From Glaciimonas sp. (GTDB lineage: Bacteria; Pseudomonadota; Gammaproteobacteria; Burkholderiales; Burkholderiaceae_D), in NCBI GenBank assembly GCA_012927585.1, contig JABBOY010000022.1, forward strand, positions 186,001 through 250,000: a stretch of 64,000 nucleotides of DNA. Reading direction: 5' to 3'. The notes under the pieces were generated by a model. It worked only from the letters and a program-made list of their open reading frames with translations, was not told the origin of the DNA and did no database searches. The translations under genes were made by a program, and so were the position numbers. Each line of letters begins with the position of its first letter. The first letter of the stretch is position 1. Of this stretch, positions 37,041 through 45,105 are shown in pieces.

Positions 37041-37068
37041 TGTCATGCCAGTGAGAAATGGCATGACA
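37041..37068. promoter_or_regulatory. Perfect 10-base-arm inverted repeat before DUF2917
   Basis: TGTCATGCCA and TGGCATGACA flank eight bases, ending three bases before the AAGGAGAG ribosome site. It could be an operator or an mRNA hairpin that hides the ribosome site. Confidence 0.5.
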
Positions 37069-37084
37069 CCCAAGGAGAGATAAG

Positions 37085-37438
37085 ATGGATCACCACGATG
37101 ACATGATAAGCGGATTATCCATACAACGCCTAGAAATGCATTCCGGCGCAGTCACCAAGCTACAACTTGCGGCGGGAGCTTGCCTCACCAACCGGCAAGG
37201 TAAGTTGTGGATCACCCGCAGCAACGATAGCCACGATTACTGGCTGATGCCTGGAGCCGGCTTGTCCTTCCCGCACGCCGGGATGCTGTTGCTGGAAGCC
37301 TACGGCGACAGCGCACTGACGATCGAATCGCGCCGGCCGGCCAGATCCGTTATGCGCTGGCTGAGTAAAGTGTTACACGCACTCTCCAAGCTGAGATGCA
37401 GGTGGAATTCACGGAACTGCACACCGCATGCACTATGA
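37085..37438 (+). CDS. DUF2917 protein
   Basis: A 117-residue protein of the DUF2917 family, function unknown. The core is cupin-like beta structure (LEMHSGAVTKLQLAAGACL, GKLWITRSNDSHDYWLMPGAGL). The C-terminal 30 residues are basic and Cys-containing. AAGGAGAG precedes the ATG. It is divergent from a GcvA-like LysR gene. Confidence 0.8.
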   Translation: MDHHDDMISGLSIQRLEMHSGAVTKLQLAAGACLTNRQGKLWITRSNDSHDYWLMPGAGLSFPHAGMLLLEAYGDSALTIESRRPARSVMRWLSKVLHALSKLRCRWNSRNCTPHAL

Positions 37439-37671
37439 ATTGCGGCATGCGAGTGCGACTGGATCAGTCGGCAGCGCACTTGCAGCAGGACATTCCGCGT
37501 TGAACAAATTATGGGACGAGGGGCTGGCGCAAGCCGGCACTTGAGGCAGAAGCAAGAGCGGCCGGCAGCTATTCCCACGATGCGCAGCTTACGGTCTTAC
37601 ATTGGTAGTCAAGCCAGGTTACGCGGTATGAAATTACGACGGGAGCCGACGCGTGTCTCGATCACATCTCC

Positions 37672-37800
37672 TCAAAAACACAAATAAATCCGATTCGCCA
37701 GATCCAGCACGAAGCCGGGTTGCAAGTAAGCAGCAAAAATCAGCGCCAGCAATGCTATCCCGGCGATGCCTAACAAAATACGCTGAAGGCCTTGTTTCAT
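37672..37800 (-). CDS. 42-residue single-pass membrane peptide
   Basis: A short frame reading MKQGLQRILLGIAGIALLAL and ending LDLANRIYLCF. It has a basic start, a 20-residue hydrophobic helix (about 8-28) and a polar tail. It lies 27 bases upstream of the MFS stop region on the same strand, just downstream of that gene. I believe similar peptides occur in other Burkholderiales, but I cannot check. Confidence 0.5.
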   Translation of the reverse strand: MKQGLQRILLGIAGIALLALIFAAYLQPGFVLDLANRIYLCF

Positions 37801-37827
37801 GTGCCGACCCTATCGAATTACATTCAA

Positions 37828-39051
37828 TCAAGCCATTGCGGGCTGCGAGCGCGCAATGGTTTTCTCGTTAATAGGCAAGTTGATCAGTGCCGCGAACAGG
37901 CCCAGCGCGATAGTAATCATCCAGACCATATTGTAATTTCCCTGTTTCGTGAACAGGAAACCACCCAGCCAGACGCCCAGAAAACTGCCAATCTGATGCG
38001 ACAAAAAAACAAAGCCGGACAGCATCGACAGGTAGCGCACGCCGAAGATTCCGGCAATCACGCCGTTGGTCAGCGGTACGGTTGATAGCCACAGAAACCC
38101 CATCGAGCCGGCAAATGCATACACGGTCCATTGCGACAGCGGCGCTAGCAGGAACAGGCTGATGACGATTGTGCGAGTGAAATAAATTCCCGACAGTAGG
38201 TAGCGCTTGGGGTACTTCCCGCCCAGCTTCCCGGCCGCAAAGGAGCCGAAAATATTGAACAGACCGATCAGGGCCAGCGCGATTACCCCAACATTGGGGT
38301 CGAGCATTCCTTTGTCTTTCAGGTAGGCCGGCATGTGGAGTCCAATGAACATGAGCTGAAAACCGCAGACGAAATAACCCGACACCAAGTACAGGAAAGG
38401 GCGGTAGCCAAACGCTTCGCGAGTCGCCTCAGAGATGCTTTGCTGGGGTTCGCTGGAGTGAACAAACGCAGGTTCGCGCAAGCGCAGCGCCATCGGAATG
38501 ATGACCAGCAGCACCAGCGCGGCCAGCAGATAGAACGCATTTTGCCAGCCGGAGATCGAGATCATCCGCTGCTCGACCGGCATCAGCATGAATTGCCCAA
38601 GCGAACTGGCGGCACCTGAAATGCCGAATGCCATCGAACGTTTTTCGGCCGGCGCGATGCGCGCGATGATGCCGCTGACTGCACCGAATCCGGTACAAGC
38701 AAGCCCGCCCCCAACCAGAACCCCGGAGCCAAGAATGAACAGCGTTGGCTCACTCACCAACGCCATCCATAGCATGCCGGCCGCATACAGCAAGGCGCCG
38801 ACGATGACCACCCGCATGGTGCCGTAACGATCGGCCGTCATCCCGGCAATCGGCCCGAAAACGCCCCACATCAGGTTTTGCAGCGCCATTGCCAGCGAAT
38901 AAGTCTCGCGAGTCCAGCCCTGGGCCTGCGAAATCGGCTGCAGCCAAAAACCGAAGCCATGCCGAACCCCCATTGCGATGGACAGGATCAGGCCGGTGGC
39001 GATCAGAATGGTTTTTAGTTCGGGGGCGCGGGTAGCGCGGGCATATTGCAT
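37828..39051 (-). CDS. MFS transporter, oxalate/formate antiporter-like
   Basis: A 407-residue inner-membrane carrier with about 12 helices. The N-terminal GVRHGFGFWLQPISQAQGWT and the loop GPIAGMTADRYGTMRVV (motif A) match the monocarboxylate/oxalate-formate branch. Substrate is unknown. ATG 39051 (MQYARATRAPELKTILIA) is preferred over the frame start at 39114. Confidence 0.87.
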   Translation of the reverse strand: MQYARATRAPELKTILIATGLILSIAMGVRHGFGFWLQPISQAQGWTRETYSLAMALQNLMWGVFGPIAGMTADRYGTMRVVIVGALLYAAGMLWMALVSEPTLFILGSGVLVGGGLACTGFGAVSGIIARIAPAEKRSMAFGISGAASSLGQFMLMPVEQRMISISGWQNAFYLLAALVLLVIIPMALRLREPAFVHSSEPQQSISEATREAFGYRPFLYLVSGYFVCGFQLMFIGLHMPAYLKDKGMLDPNVGVIALALIGLFNIFGSFAAGKLGGKYPKRYLLSGIYFTRTIVISLFLLAPLSQWTVYAFAGSMGFLWLSTVPLTNGVIAGIFGVRYLSMLSGFVFLSHQIGSFLGVWLGGFLFTKQGNYNMVWMITIALGLFAALINLPINEKTIARSQPAMA

Positions 39052-39255
39052 GGCGTTAACCGTTCGGCAAAAAAACCAGTGTAGCGCAAAGCGCCGCACA
39101 GAGGTGCCGCACACCCACCGTATCTGGAGCCGGGAAACAAATTTATCAGACGCTTTATGCCGATCGAACCGCCAGATCCAGCTTGCTCATCGTATGTAGC
39201 CGGCACCCCGTATTCAGAAAACAACCATGGTATTGATCATACTAACGGGATTCAA

Positions 39256-39420
39256 TCAGCGACCGTACATTTCAGAGTTGCCGTTCATGCCATTTGTCGT
39301 CATCGAAGATGGCGGCGTCATTGATGATGAAGATGGCATTGATGACGATGGCATCATGGAGCCACAAGCAGTAACAATCCATGCGCACAGCACAACGGCA
39401 ATCCATTTAGTAATTTTCAT
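39256..39420 (-). CDS. 54-residue Ser/Met-rich lipoprotein
   Basis: A short frame with a clear lipoprotein signal: MKITKWIAVVLCAWIVTACG, lipobox VTAC with Cys 19. The mature part is Ser/Met/Pro-rich (SMMPSSSMPSSSSM) and ends NGNSEMYGR. It is too short for usual ORF cut-offs. The ribosome site is weak (GAGA). A perfect FNR box lies 127 bases upstream. Function unknown. Confidence 0.7.
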   Translation of the reverse strand: MKITKWIAVVLCAWIVTACGSMMPSSSMPSSSSMTPPSSMTTNGMNGNSEMYGR

Positions 39421-39546
39421 AATAATCTCTCATAAGAAGGTTTAGGTTCAAAGCACACTCCATTCATGAATAAGTGAATGCATGTGGCGTTTTGAGCGCT
39501 GCATCTGTCAAAGGTTCGGTCAGAAAATCGGCTAGAGCTTTAGCCT

Positions 39547-39560
39547 TTGATCTACATCAA
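39547..39560. promoter_or_regulatory. Perfect FNR/ANR-type box
   Basis: TTGATCTACATCAA, exact match to TTGAT-N4-ATCAA. The nearest start is the minus-strand lipoprotein at 39420; no good -10 is seen at the expected distance in either direction. Confidence 0.5.
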
Positions 39561-39721
39561 ACAAGCAAGTCCTGCAAACTGCGCGAGCGATTTTTTTCCG
39601 TAGACGAACCGCATCGCTTCACCCTGTGCCGCTTGCAAGAGGGCATTGGAATCCATTCGCATCTCAGAATTTAAGGCGGCAGAACGCCGCCAGTAGGATG
39701 GGCTAAAATCAGATTACTCTA

Positions 39722-39783
39722 GGAGTATTAATTTTAAATTCAGTAAAAATATGCGGAGAGTACCGTATTTTTTAGCATACTCC
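39722..39783 (-). repeat. 62-base AT-rich intergenic element, copy 7 (most symmetric)
   Basis: The outer ends are perfect inverted GGAGTAT (39722) and ATACTCC (39783). On the minus strand 21 bases separate GGAGTAT from CGCAT, then 20 bases to TAATAC. This copy defines the element's 62-base length. Confidence 0.88.
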
Positions 39784-39792
39784 CCGCATATT
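39743..39792 (-). terminator. Intrinsic terminator of topB
   Basis: On the minus strand AATATGCGGGGAGTA pairs with TACTCTCCGCATATT (14 of 15) around a 15-base loop, followed by TTT. It is built from repeat copy 7 and its flank, 32 bases after the topB stop. Confidence 0.75.
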
Positions 39793-39823
39793 AATATAAA
39801 AGAAAATCCCTGCGTAATGCGTT

Positions 39824-42448
39824 TCAAGCGGTTTTTTTGGAGGCCGCTTTGCGTACTGCAGGTTTTGCGGCGGCGTTCCTGACTGCCGGTTTTTTGGCCA
39901 CCGGCTTTGCTGCTGCGTCCGTTTGCACATCCGTTTTTGCGTCTGCTGCTGCAATCTTGCCTTTAGCCGGCGCTTTGGGCTTGCGCTCTTCGAACTCGAA
40001 GCTGACCTTGCCATCCTTGCCCTTGACCAGAAAAGCCTTGAATGGGCGGCGGGTGCGCTGCGAAATGAAGCCTGGCAACAAATCGGTTTTGCCTTCAGTC
40101 AATAGCTTGACCATTTGTTCAGGCAAGATCTCTTGCTGCAAGATGATGCGCCCACTACGAAAATCGCAGGTTTTCGGCTTGGCGACGGTCTTTTCACAGA
40201 CGTAACCCAAGCCTAATTCGTACACGCCGCTACCGCATTTTGGGCAAGCGCCGAGTACAGTCTGGCCGGTGAAATCGACGCCTTCGCCATCTTCGGATTC
40301 ATCGTTCTGACCGAAGTCGAATTCCATCTTTTGATTCTTGTGCTCTTCGTCGGCGACGATGCGCAGGATGGCGGCAAACGGGCGTCCCATCTTGGAGCGG
40401 AAACCTTGCAACGGGCCGATGGTGCGATTGGCCAACAACGTTTCCACCTCGGACACCTCGAACTGACGGCTACCGGGGGTTTTGGAGATCGAGAATTCGC
40501 ATTTGGTGCAGGCAAAACGGCGATAGTTTTCTTTCACCACGCTGCCGCAGTTTGGGCACGGCGTAGTTAGCGTCGCGTAATTTCCGGGTATCGTGTCGTT
40601 ATCGTATTCCTTGGCGCGCTTGACGATGACTTGCGTCATCTGGGCGATTTCGCGCATGAATTCTTCACGGCTGATGTTGCCCTTTTCGATTTGCGATAGC
40701 TTGTATTCCCACTCGCCTGTCAACTCCGGCGAAGTCAGCTCAGACACGCCGAGACCGCGCAACAGCGTCATCAACTGGAACGCCTTGGCGGTCGGGATGA
40801 TTTCGCGCCCTTCGCGCAGAAAGTATTTTTCGCTCAACAAACCTTCAATGATGGCGGCGCGCGTGGCCGGCGTGCCGAGGCCCTTGCCAGCCATCGCTTC
40901 GCGCAAGCCTTCGTCGTCGAGCAACTTGCCGGCGCCTTCCATCGCCGACAGCAGCGTGGCTTCCGTGTAGCGCGCAGGCGGTTTGGTGACCAGGCCGTTA
41001 GCCGTGATCTTGTCAGTCAAGACTTTTTCACCTTTGGCTACCGGCACCAGATTGCCGGAATTTTCGCTATCTTTTTCTGCAATTTCCTTGCCGTAAATCG
41101 CCAGCCAGCCGGGGTTTGTCATGACCTTGCCTTCGGTCTTGAACTGGTGGCCGGAGACTTCGGTGAAACGGGTCGTGACCTGGAATTCGGCCGCCGGGAA
41201 GAATACCGCCATGAAGCGCTTGGTCACCAGGTCGTACAGCTTCTGTTCCGGCTCCGACAGATTCTTCGGCGCTTGCGGGGTCGGGATGATCGCGAAGTGA
41301 TCCGAAATCTTGCTGTTATCAAAAATCCGCTTGTTCGGCTTGACCCAGCCTTTATTCAGAATCTGCTTGGCAAACTGGTGATAATTGTTATTTTCCGATA
41401 CGGTTTCCAGCGTTTGCTTGACAGTGTCGAGATAATCTTCCGGCAGATGGCGCGAATCGGTTCGTGGGTACGTCAGCACCTTGTGCTTTTCATACAGCGC
41501 TTGTGCTAGCCCCAGCGTGTTCTTGGCTGAAAAACCGAAGCGCGAGTTAGCTTCACGCTGCAGACTGGTCAGGTCGAACAATCCTGGTGCCATTGAGGTA
41601 GTCGGCTTCGATTCTTCGCTGACGCTGCCTTGTTTGTTGCGGCAGGCGGCGACGATGGATTCGGCGGCGGCTTTGCTCCACAACCGTTCAGCGCGTTTTT
41701 CAGGGTCGGTTTCGTCTTTTTTGTGCCTGGTATCCAGCCAGCGACCTTCGTAAATCCCGGCCGCGCAGACGAATTCGGCGCGCACTTCCCAGAAATCGCG
41801 CGGCACGAATTGCTTGATTTTCTCTTCCCGCTCGACCACGATCGACAACGTCGGGGTCTGCACCCGGCCCACGGTGGTCAGGTAGAAGCCGCCCTCCTTC
41901 GAGTTGAAGGCGGTCATCGCGCGGGTGCCGTTGATGCCGATCAGCCAGTCGGCTTCGGAGCGGCAACGCGCGGCGTCGGCCAGCGGCAACATTTCGGCGT
42001 CGCTGCGCAGATGCGTGAAACCGTCGCGGATTGCGCCCGGCGTCATCGATTGCAGCCACAGGCGCTGGATCGGCTGCTTGGCTTTGGTATGTTGCGCGAT
42101 CAGGCGGAAAATCAGCTCGCCTTCGCGTCCGGCATCGCAAGCATTAATCAGTGCGGTGACATCCTTGCGTTTGATCAGTTTGCTGAGTACTTTCAGGCGT
42201 GATTCGGTTTTGGCGATCGGATTCAGTGCAAAATACGGCGGAATCATCGGCAAATGGGCGAAACTCCATTTGCCTCGCTTGACGTCGTGCTCTTCCGGCA
42301 CCGCGATTTCAAGCAAGTGGCCGACCGCGGAGGACAACACGTACTGGTCGGATTCGAAGTACTCATCGTGCTTGGTGAAGCCGCCGATCGTCTTCGCGAT
42401 ATCGTTCGCGACCGAGGGCTTTTCGGCGATGATGAGGGTTTTGGTCAT
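39824..42448 (-). CDS. topB: DNA topoisomerase III
   Basis: An 874-residue type IA topoisomerase that decatenates DNA. The Toprim domain starts TKTLIIAEKPSVANDIA and has the acidic NACDAGREGELIFRLI. The catalytic Tyr is in LTYPRTDSRHLPEDY. Two C-terminal zinc modules are visible (CPNCGSVVKENYRRFACTKC and CPKCGSGVYELGLGYVC), and the last 50 residues are a Lys/Ala-rich tail. ATG 42448 is chosen over the frame start at 42577. It lies downstream of smg on the same strand. Confidence 0.95.
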   Translation of the reverse strand: MTKTLIIAEKPSVANDIAKTIGGFTKHDEYFESDQYVLSSAVGHLLEIAVPEEHDVKRGKWSFAHLPMIPPYFALNPIAKTESRLKVLSKLIKRKDVTALINACDAGREGELIFRLIAQHTKAKQPIQRLWLQSMTPGAIRDGFTHLRSDAEMLPLADAARCRSEADWLIGINGTRAMTAFNSKEGGFYLTTVGRVQTPTLSIVVEREEKIKQFVPRDFWEVRAEFVCAAGIYEGRWLDTRHKKDETDPEKRAERLWSKAAAESIVAACRNKQGSVSEESKPTTSMAPGLFDLTSLQREANSRFGFSAKNTLGLAQALYEKHKVLTYPRTDSRHLPEDYLDTVKQTLETVSENNNYHQFAKQILNKGWVKPNKRIFDNSKISDHFAIIPTPQAPKNLSEPEQKLYDLVTKRFMAVFFPAAEFQVTTRFTEVSGHQFKTEGKVMTNPGWLAIYGKEIAEKDSENSGNLVPVAKGEKVLTDKITANGLVTKPPARYTEATLLSAMEGAGKLLDDEGLREAMAGKGLGTPATRAAIIEGLLSEKYFLREGREIIPTAKAFQLMTLLRGLGVSELTSPELTGEWEYKLSQIEKGNISREEFMREIAQMTQVIVKRAKEYDNDTIPGNYATLTTPCPNCGSVVKENYRRFACTKCEFSISKTPGSRQFEVSEVETLLANRTIGPLQGFRSKMGRPFAAILRIVADEEHKNQKMEFDFGQNDESEDGEGVDFTGQTVLGACPKCGSGVYELGLGYVCEKTVAKPKTCDFRSGRIILQQEILPEQMVKLLTEGKTDLLPGFISQRTRRPFKAFLVKGKDGKVSFEFEERKPKAPAKGKIAAADAKTDVQTDAAAKPVAKKPAVRNAAAKPAVRKAASKKTA

Positions 42449-42641
42449 AGGTACATTCTCTAATGGGGTACGGATGGGCGCATTTGCACAGGTGCCAAAC
42501 GACAAAACGCCACTGATATTGCAAATATCGGGATTGTCAAGCGGCCAATGATAAGCGCGTTGCAGCAAACTCTGCAAGCGCCCGAGCTCCGATCACCCGG
42601 AAAGTACCATTCTGCTACGCAATGCGGCGTTTAATCTGGAT

Positions 42642-43118
42642 TTAGTGCAACCAGTGCTTTTGCGGCTGGGTATCGTCGGCAAACAGCTCGTCGAAAATCA
42701 GCGCATCGGGTTCCTGGCCCTGGCTCCACAGCATCATCAGCACGATGATCTTGAGCTTGTCGAGCGGCATCGGCGATTCATTCACCGCCAGCGCGCGCTC
42801 GATCACAATCTCGCGCTGGTTTGCGTCGAGCACTTTGGCCAACTCCAGAAACTGAATGAAACCGATCGCATCCGTCCCCAGCACGTTTGACTCTTGCGCA
42901 GGATAGATGCGCAAGCCGAAAGAAAACGCGCTCTGCTGCGGATACGCGTTGGCGAATGCGTCGGTAGACTCCACCAGATGCCCGAGCCAGTCCAGCGCTT
43001 CGGAAATTTCTTCATGTTCAAAGCCGACTGCCGATAATTTCTTGGTCAGCGCTGCCGCATCAGGGCAGGCTTCCGGCCGATAATACGTTTCGTAGAGATA
43101 TACAAGTATGTCAAACAT
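42642..43118 (-). CDS. smg: Smg protein (DUF494)
   Basis: A 158-residue protein of the Smg/DUF494 family, unknown function, usually encoded between dprA and a topoisomerase gene. It starts [20 protein letters not shown] and contains [17 protein letters not shown] and the C-terminal [17 protein letters not shown]. topB follows 193 bases downstream. dprA, expected upstream, is missing. Confidence 0.9.
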   Translation of the reverse strand: MFDILVYLYETYYRPEACPDAAALTKKLSAVGFEHEEISEALDWLGHLVESTDAFANAYPQQSAFSFGLRIYPAQESNVLGTDAIGFIQFLELAKVLDANQREIVIERALAVNESPMPLDKLKIIVLMMLWSQGQEPDALIFDELFADDTQPQKHWLH

Positions 43119-43241
43119 GGCTCTACTCCTGTGTTAGGGTTGCTTCGACACCAGCAAGGACTCTTGCGCCAACACTATGTCACATTATCGTGAAAACCGC
43201 GATCAGCTCCTGGCAGTTAGCCGGATTTACAAAGAATCCGC

Positions 43242-43772
43242 TTAATCCAGCATCACCGAACCGTCTAAGCCCCAGCGCACTTTCGTAATGCCCGGCTCTT
43301 CCTCTTCCAGACGCCGCGCTTCCAGTGCTTGCGGTGTCAACACGCCACGTTGCACACGCACCGCATCAGCCAAGCGCCTATCTTCCATTATCTTGTCCCT
43401 GCGCTCTAGCGAGAGCCGGACGATTTCTTCCAATTCTGTGGCAGTCCAGGGCTTGGTGATATACCGGAATACCTCAGCCCGGTTCACCGCATTCATGATC
43501 GTGCCAAAATCGGCAGAAGCACTGAGCATCAAGCGAGTCGCATCCGGTTGCGCGTCCCGTACCTGTTCCAGAAAATCCACGCCATTCATTTGCGGCATAT
43601 TAAAATCCGCAATGACTACATCAAAAGCGACTTCCCTTACGCGCTGCAAGGCTTGCTGCGGGTCGGTATGCAGCTCTACCAGAAAGTCTTCATCCCGAAT
43701 CTTCTGGCGGAGCATGCGCCGCAATGCCTGCAAGATATTTATTTCGTCATCCACCAATAAAAAACGTCGCAT
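43242..43772 (-). CDS. Receiver-domain response regulator
   Basis: A 176-residue protein with one receiver domain (1-125: FLLVDDEINILQALRRML, phospho-Asp in VVIADFNMPQMNG, Lys in ITKPWTATEL) and a short C-terminal tail (EARRLEEEEPGITKVRWGLD) without a known output domain. ATG 43772 has GGGGGG just upstream. It overlaps the 3' end of the next gene by 26 bases and is last in the signalling operon. Confidence 0.85.
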   Translation of the reverse strand: MRRFLLVDDEINILQALRRMLRQKIRDEDFLVELHTDPQQALQRVREVAFDVVIADFNMPQMNGVDFLEQVRDAQPDATRLMLSASADFGTIMNAVNRAEVFRYITKPWTATELEEIVRLSLERRDKIMEDRRLADAVRVQRGVLTPQALEARRLEEEEPGITKVRWGLDGSVMLD

Positions 43773-45105
43773 TACCCCCCCGATCCAGACGAATGCTGAC
43801 ACTTAAACGTGTGCCGCTTATTTTTTCAAAATCCAGAATCTGCTGGATCAGCCGTTCACCAAGCACATGATCTGCTGAAAGCAACAGAATGCCGTCCTGA
43901 CTAATCAAATCTTGCGACAGTACCATCCCCGGCAGCAATGTAAGCGGGGCCAGGACAATTTCGCGTGCCACGGTCTCGTCTTCGTTTTTATTTAGTACGC
44001 CATTAAATGCATTGACGACTTCAGGGTCATAACGCGTTCCACTACCTTGCGTGATGCTGACTCTGGCTTGCTCGGGCTGAAAACGACGCTGCACCAGGTT
44101 GCCGATCTGGAGACTATCGTAATCGCTGGACAGGGCAAGGATACGCGCACCTATCGGTATCGCTTCGGCGCCAAGCGCATCGGGAAAACCGGTACCGTCG
44201 AAACATTCCAGTTGCGCGCGCAATATCTTGGCCGCACCGCGCAAATCCTCCAGCGGCATGAGCAATTGCTCTCCCCGTACAGGAAATTTCCGATAGGTTG
44301 CCAGATTGTCACCAGCCATAACGCTCACCGGCATCGTCAGCATTTCATCGGAGAAACCAATTTTCCCGATATCGATCATCAAGCCGGCAATAAATATTTC
44401 TTGCAGCGCCTGCCCCTCCATCCCCATTTTGATTCCAATTTTTCGTGATAAATCGGCCACACGGCGCGAGTGGCCGGCCAAATGGCCGCCACGCATTTCA
44501 ATTAAATTGGAAAACACTTTGATCGAGATCAAAAAACTGGTCTTGAGCTTCTCGTTAGCGCCCCGCAAGGCGTCGTTTGCCTGGTTCAGAGCGGCAGTAC
44601 GCTCACGGACTTTTTCCTCAAGATTGGCGTTCAAAGCTTTCAATTCATTGTTCTGGCGCTGCGTCAATTCTTCCAAACGCAGTTTTTCGTTCTGCAGTAC
44701 CTTGCGTTCCAGCGCATCGCGCACGACCAGCAACATGTCGTTGTCATCCCACGGCTTCGTGATATAGCGATAAATCTCGCCTCTGTTGATGGCCTCGATA
44801 ATCGAACTTACATCTGCATAGCCGGTCAATAGGATACGAATCGTGTCCGGCCAGCGGGTGCGCACCAGCTCCAGAAAATGGGCCCCATCCATTTCCGGCA
44901 TGCGCATATCGGAGATGACCAAATCAACGGCTTCCGTTGCCAGCACTTGCAAACCGGCATGCCCACTTTCGGCAACCAGCACGCGATAGCCTTTTGCCCG
45001 GAACAAGCGGCGCAGCGCAGACAGGATGTTCGGCTCATCATCGACGCACAATAAGGTCGATTGATTTGCTTCCGCCTCAGTTGACAAGTACGCGACGTTG
45101 GTCAT
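43747..45105 (-). CDS. Receiver + degenerate HD-GYP protein
   Basis: A 452-residue protein with a receiver (about 15-135; LCVDDEPNILSALRRLFRAK, phospho-Asp in LVISDMRMPEMDG), a coiled coil (about 140-195) and an HD-GYP-like domain (about 200-390). First His is kept in GHSRRVADLSRKIG, but HDIGK reads IDIGK (AGLMIDIGKIGFSDEM) and HHE-DGxGYP reads LECFDGTGFP, so metal-binding residues are lost. A final 60-residue domain (LLPGMVLSQDLISQDGILLL) resembles that of the protein at 47471. It is probably not an active phosphodiesterase. Confidence 0.85.
   Translation of the reverse strand: MTNVAYLSTEAEANQSTLLCVDDEPNILSALRRLFRAKGYRVLVAESGHAGLQVLATEAVDLVISDMRMPEMDGAHFLELVRTRWPDTIRILLTGYADVSSIIEAINRGEIYRYITKPWDDNDMLLVVRDALERKVLQNEKLRLEELTQRQNNELKALNANLEEKVRERTAALNQANDALRGANEKLKTSFLISIKVFSNLIEMRGGHLAGHSRRVADLSRKIGIKMGMEGQALQEIFIAGLMIDIGKIGFSDEMLTMPVSVMAGDNLATYRKFPVRGEQLLMPLEDLRGAAKILRAQLECFDGTGFPDALGAEAIPIGARILALSSDYDSLQIGNLVQRRFQPEQARVSITQGSGTRYDPEVVNAFNGVLNKNEDETVAREIVLAPLTLLPGMVLSQDLISQDGILLLSADHVLGERLIQQILDFEKISGTRLSVSIRLDRGGNATFFIGG

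Larger units (their letters stand above)
39421..39823. other. Intergenic region with FNR box and repeat
   Basis: These 403 bases hold the FNR-type box at 39547, a GGCGGC-N5-GCCGCC hairpin at 39675-39691 and the 62-base element at 39722-39783, which forms the topB terminator. No gene is supported. Confidence 0.55.
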
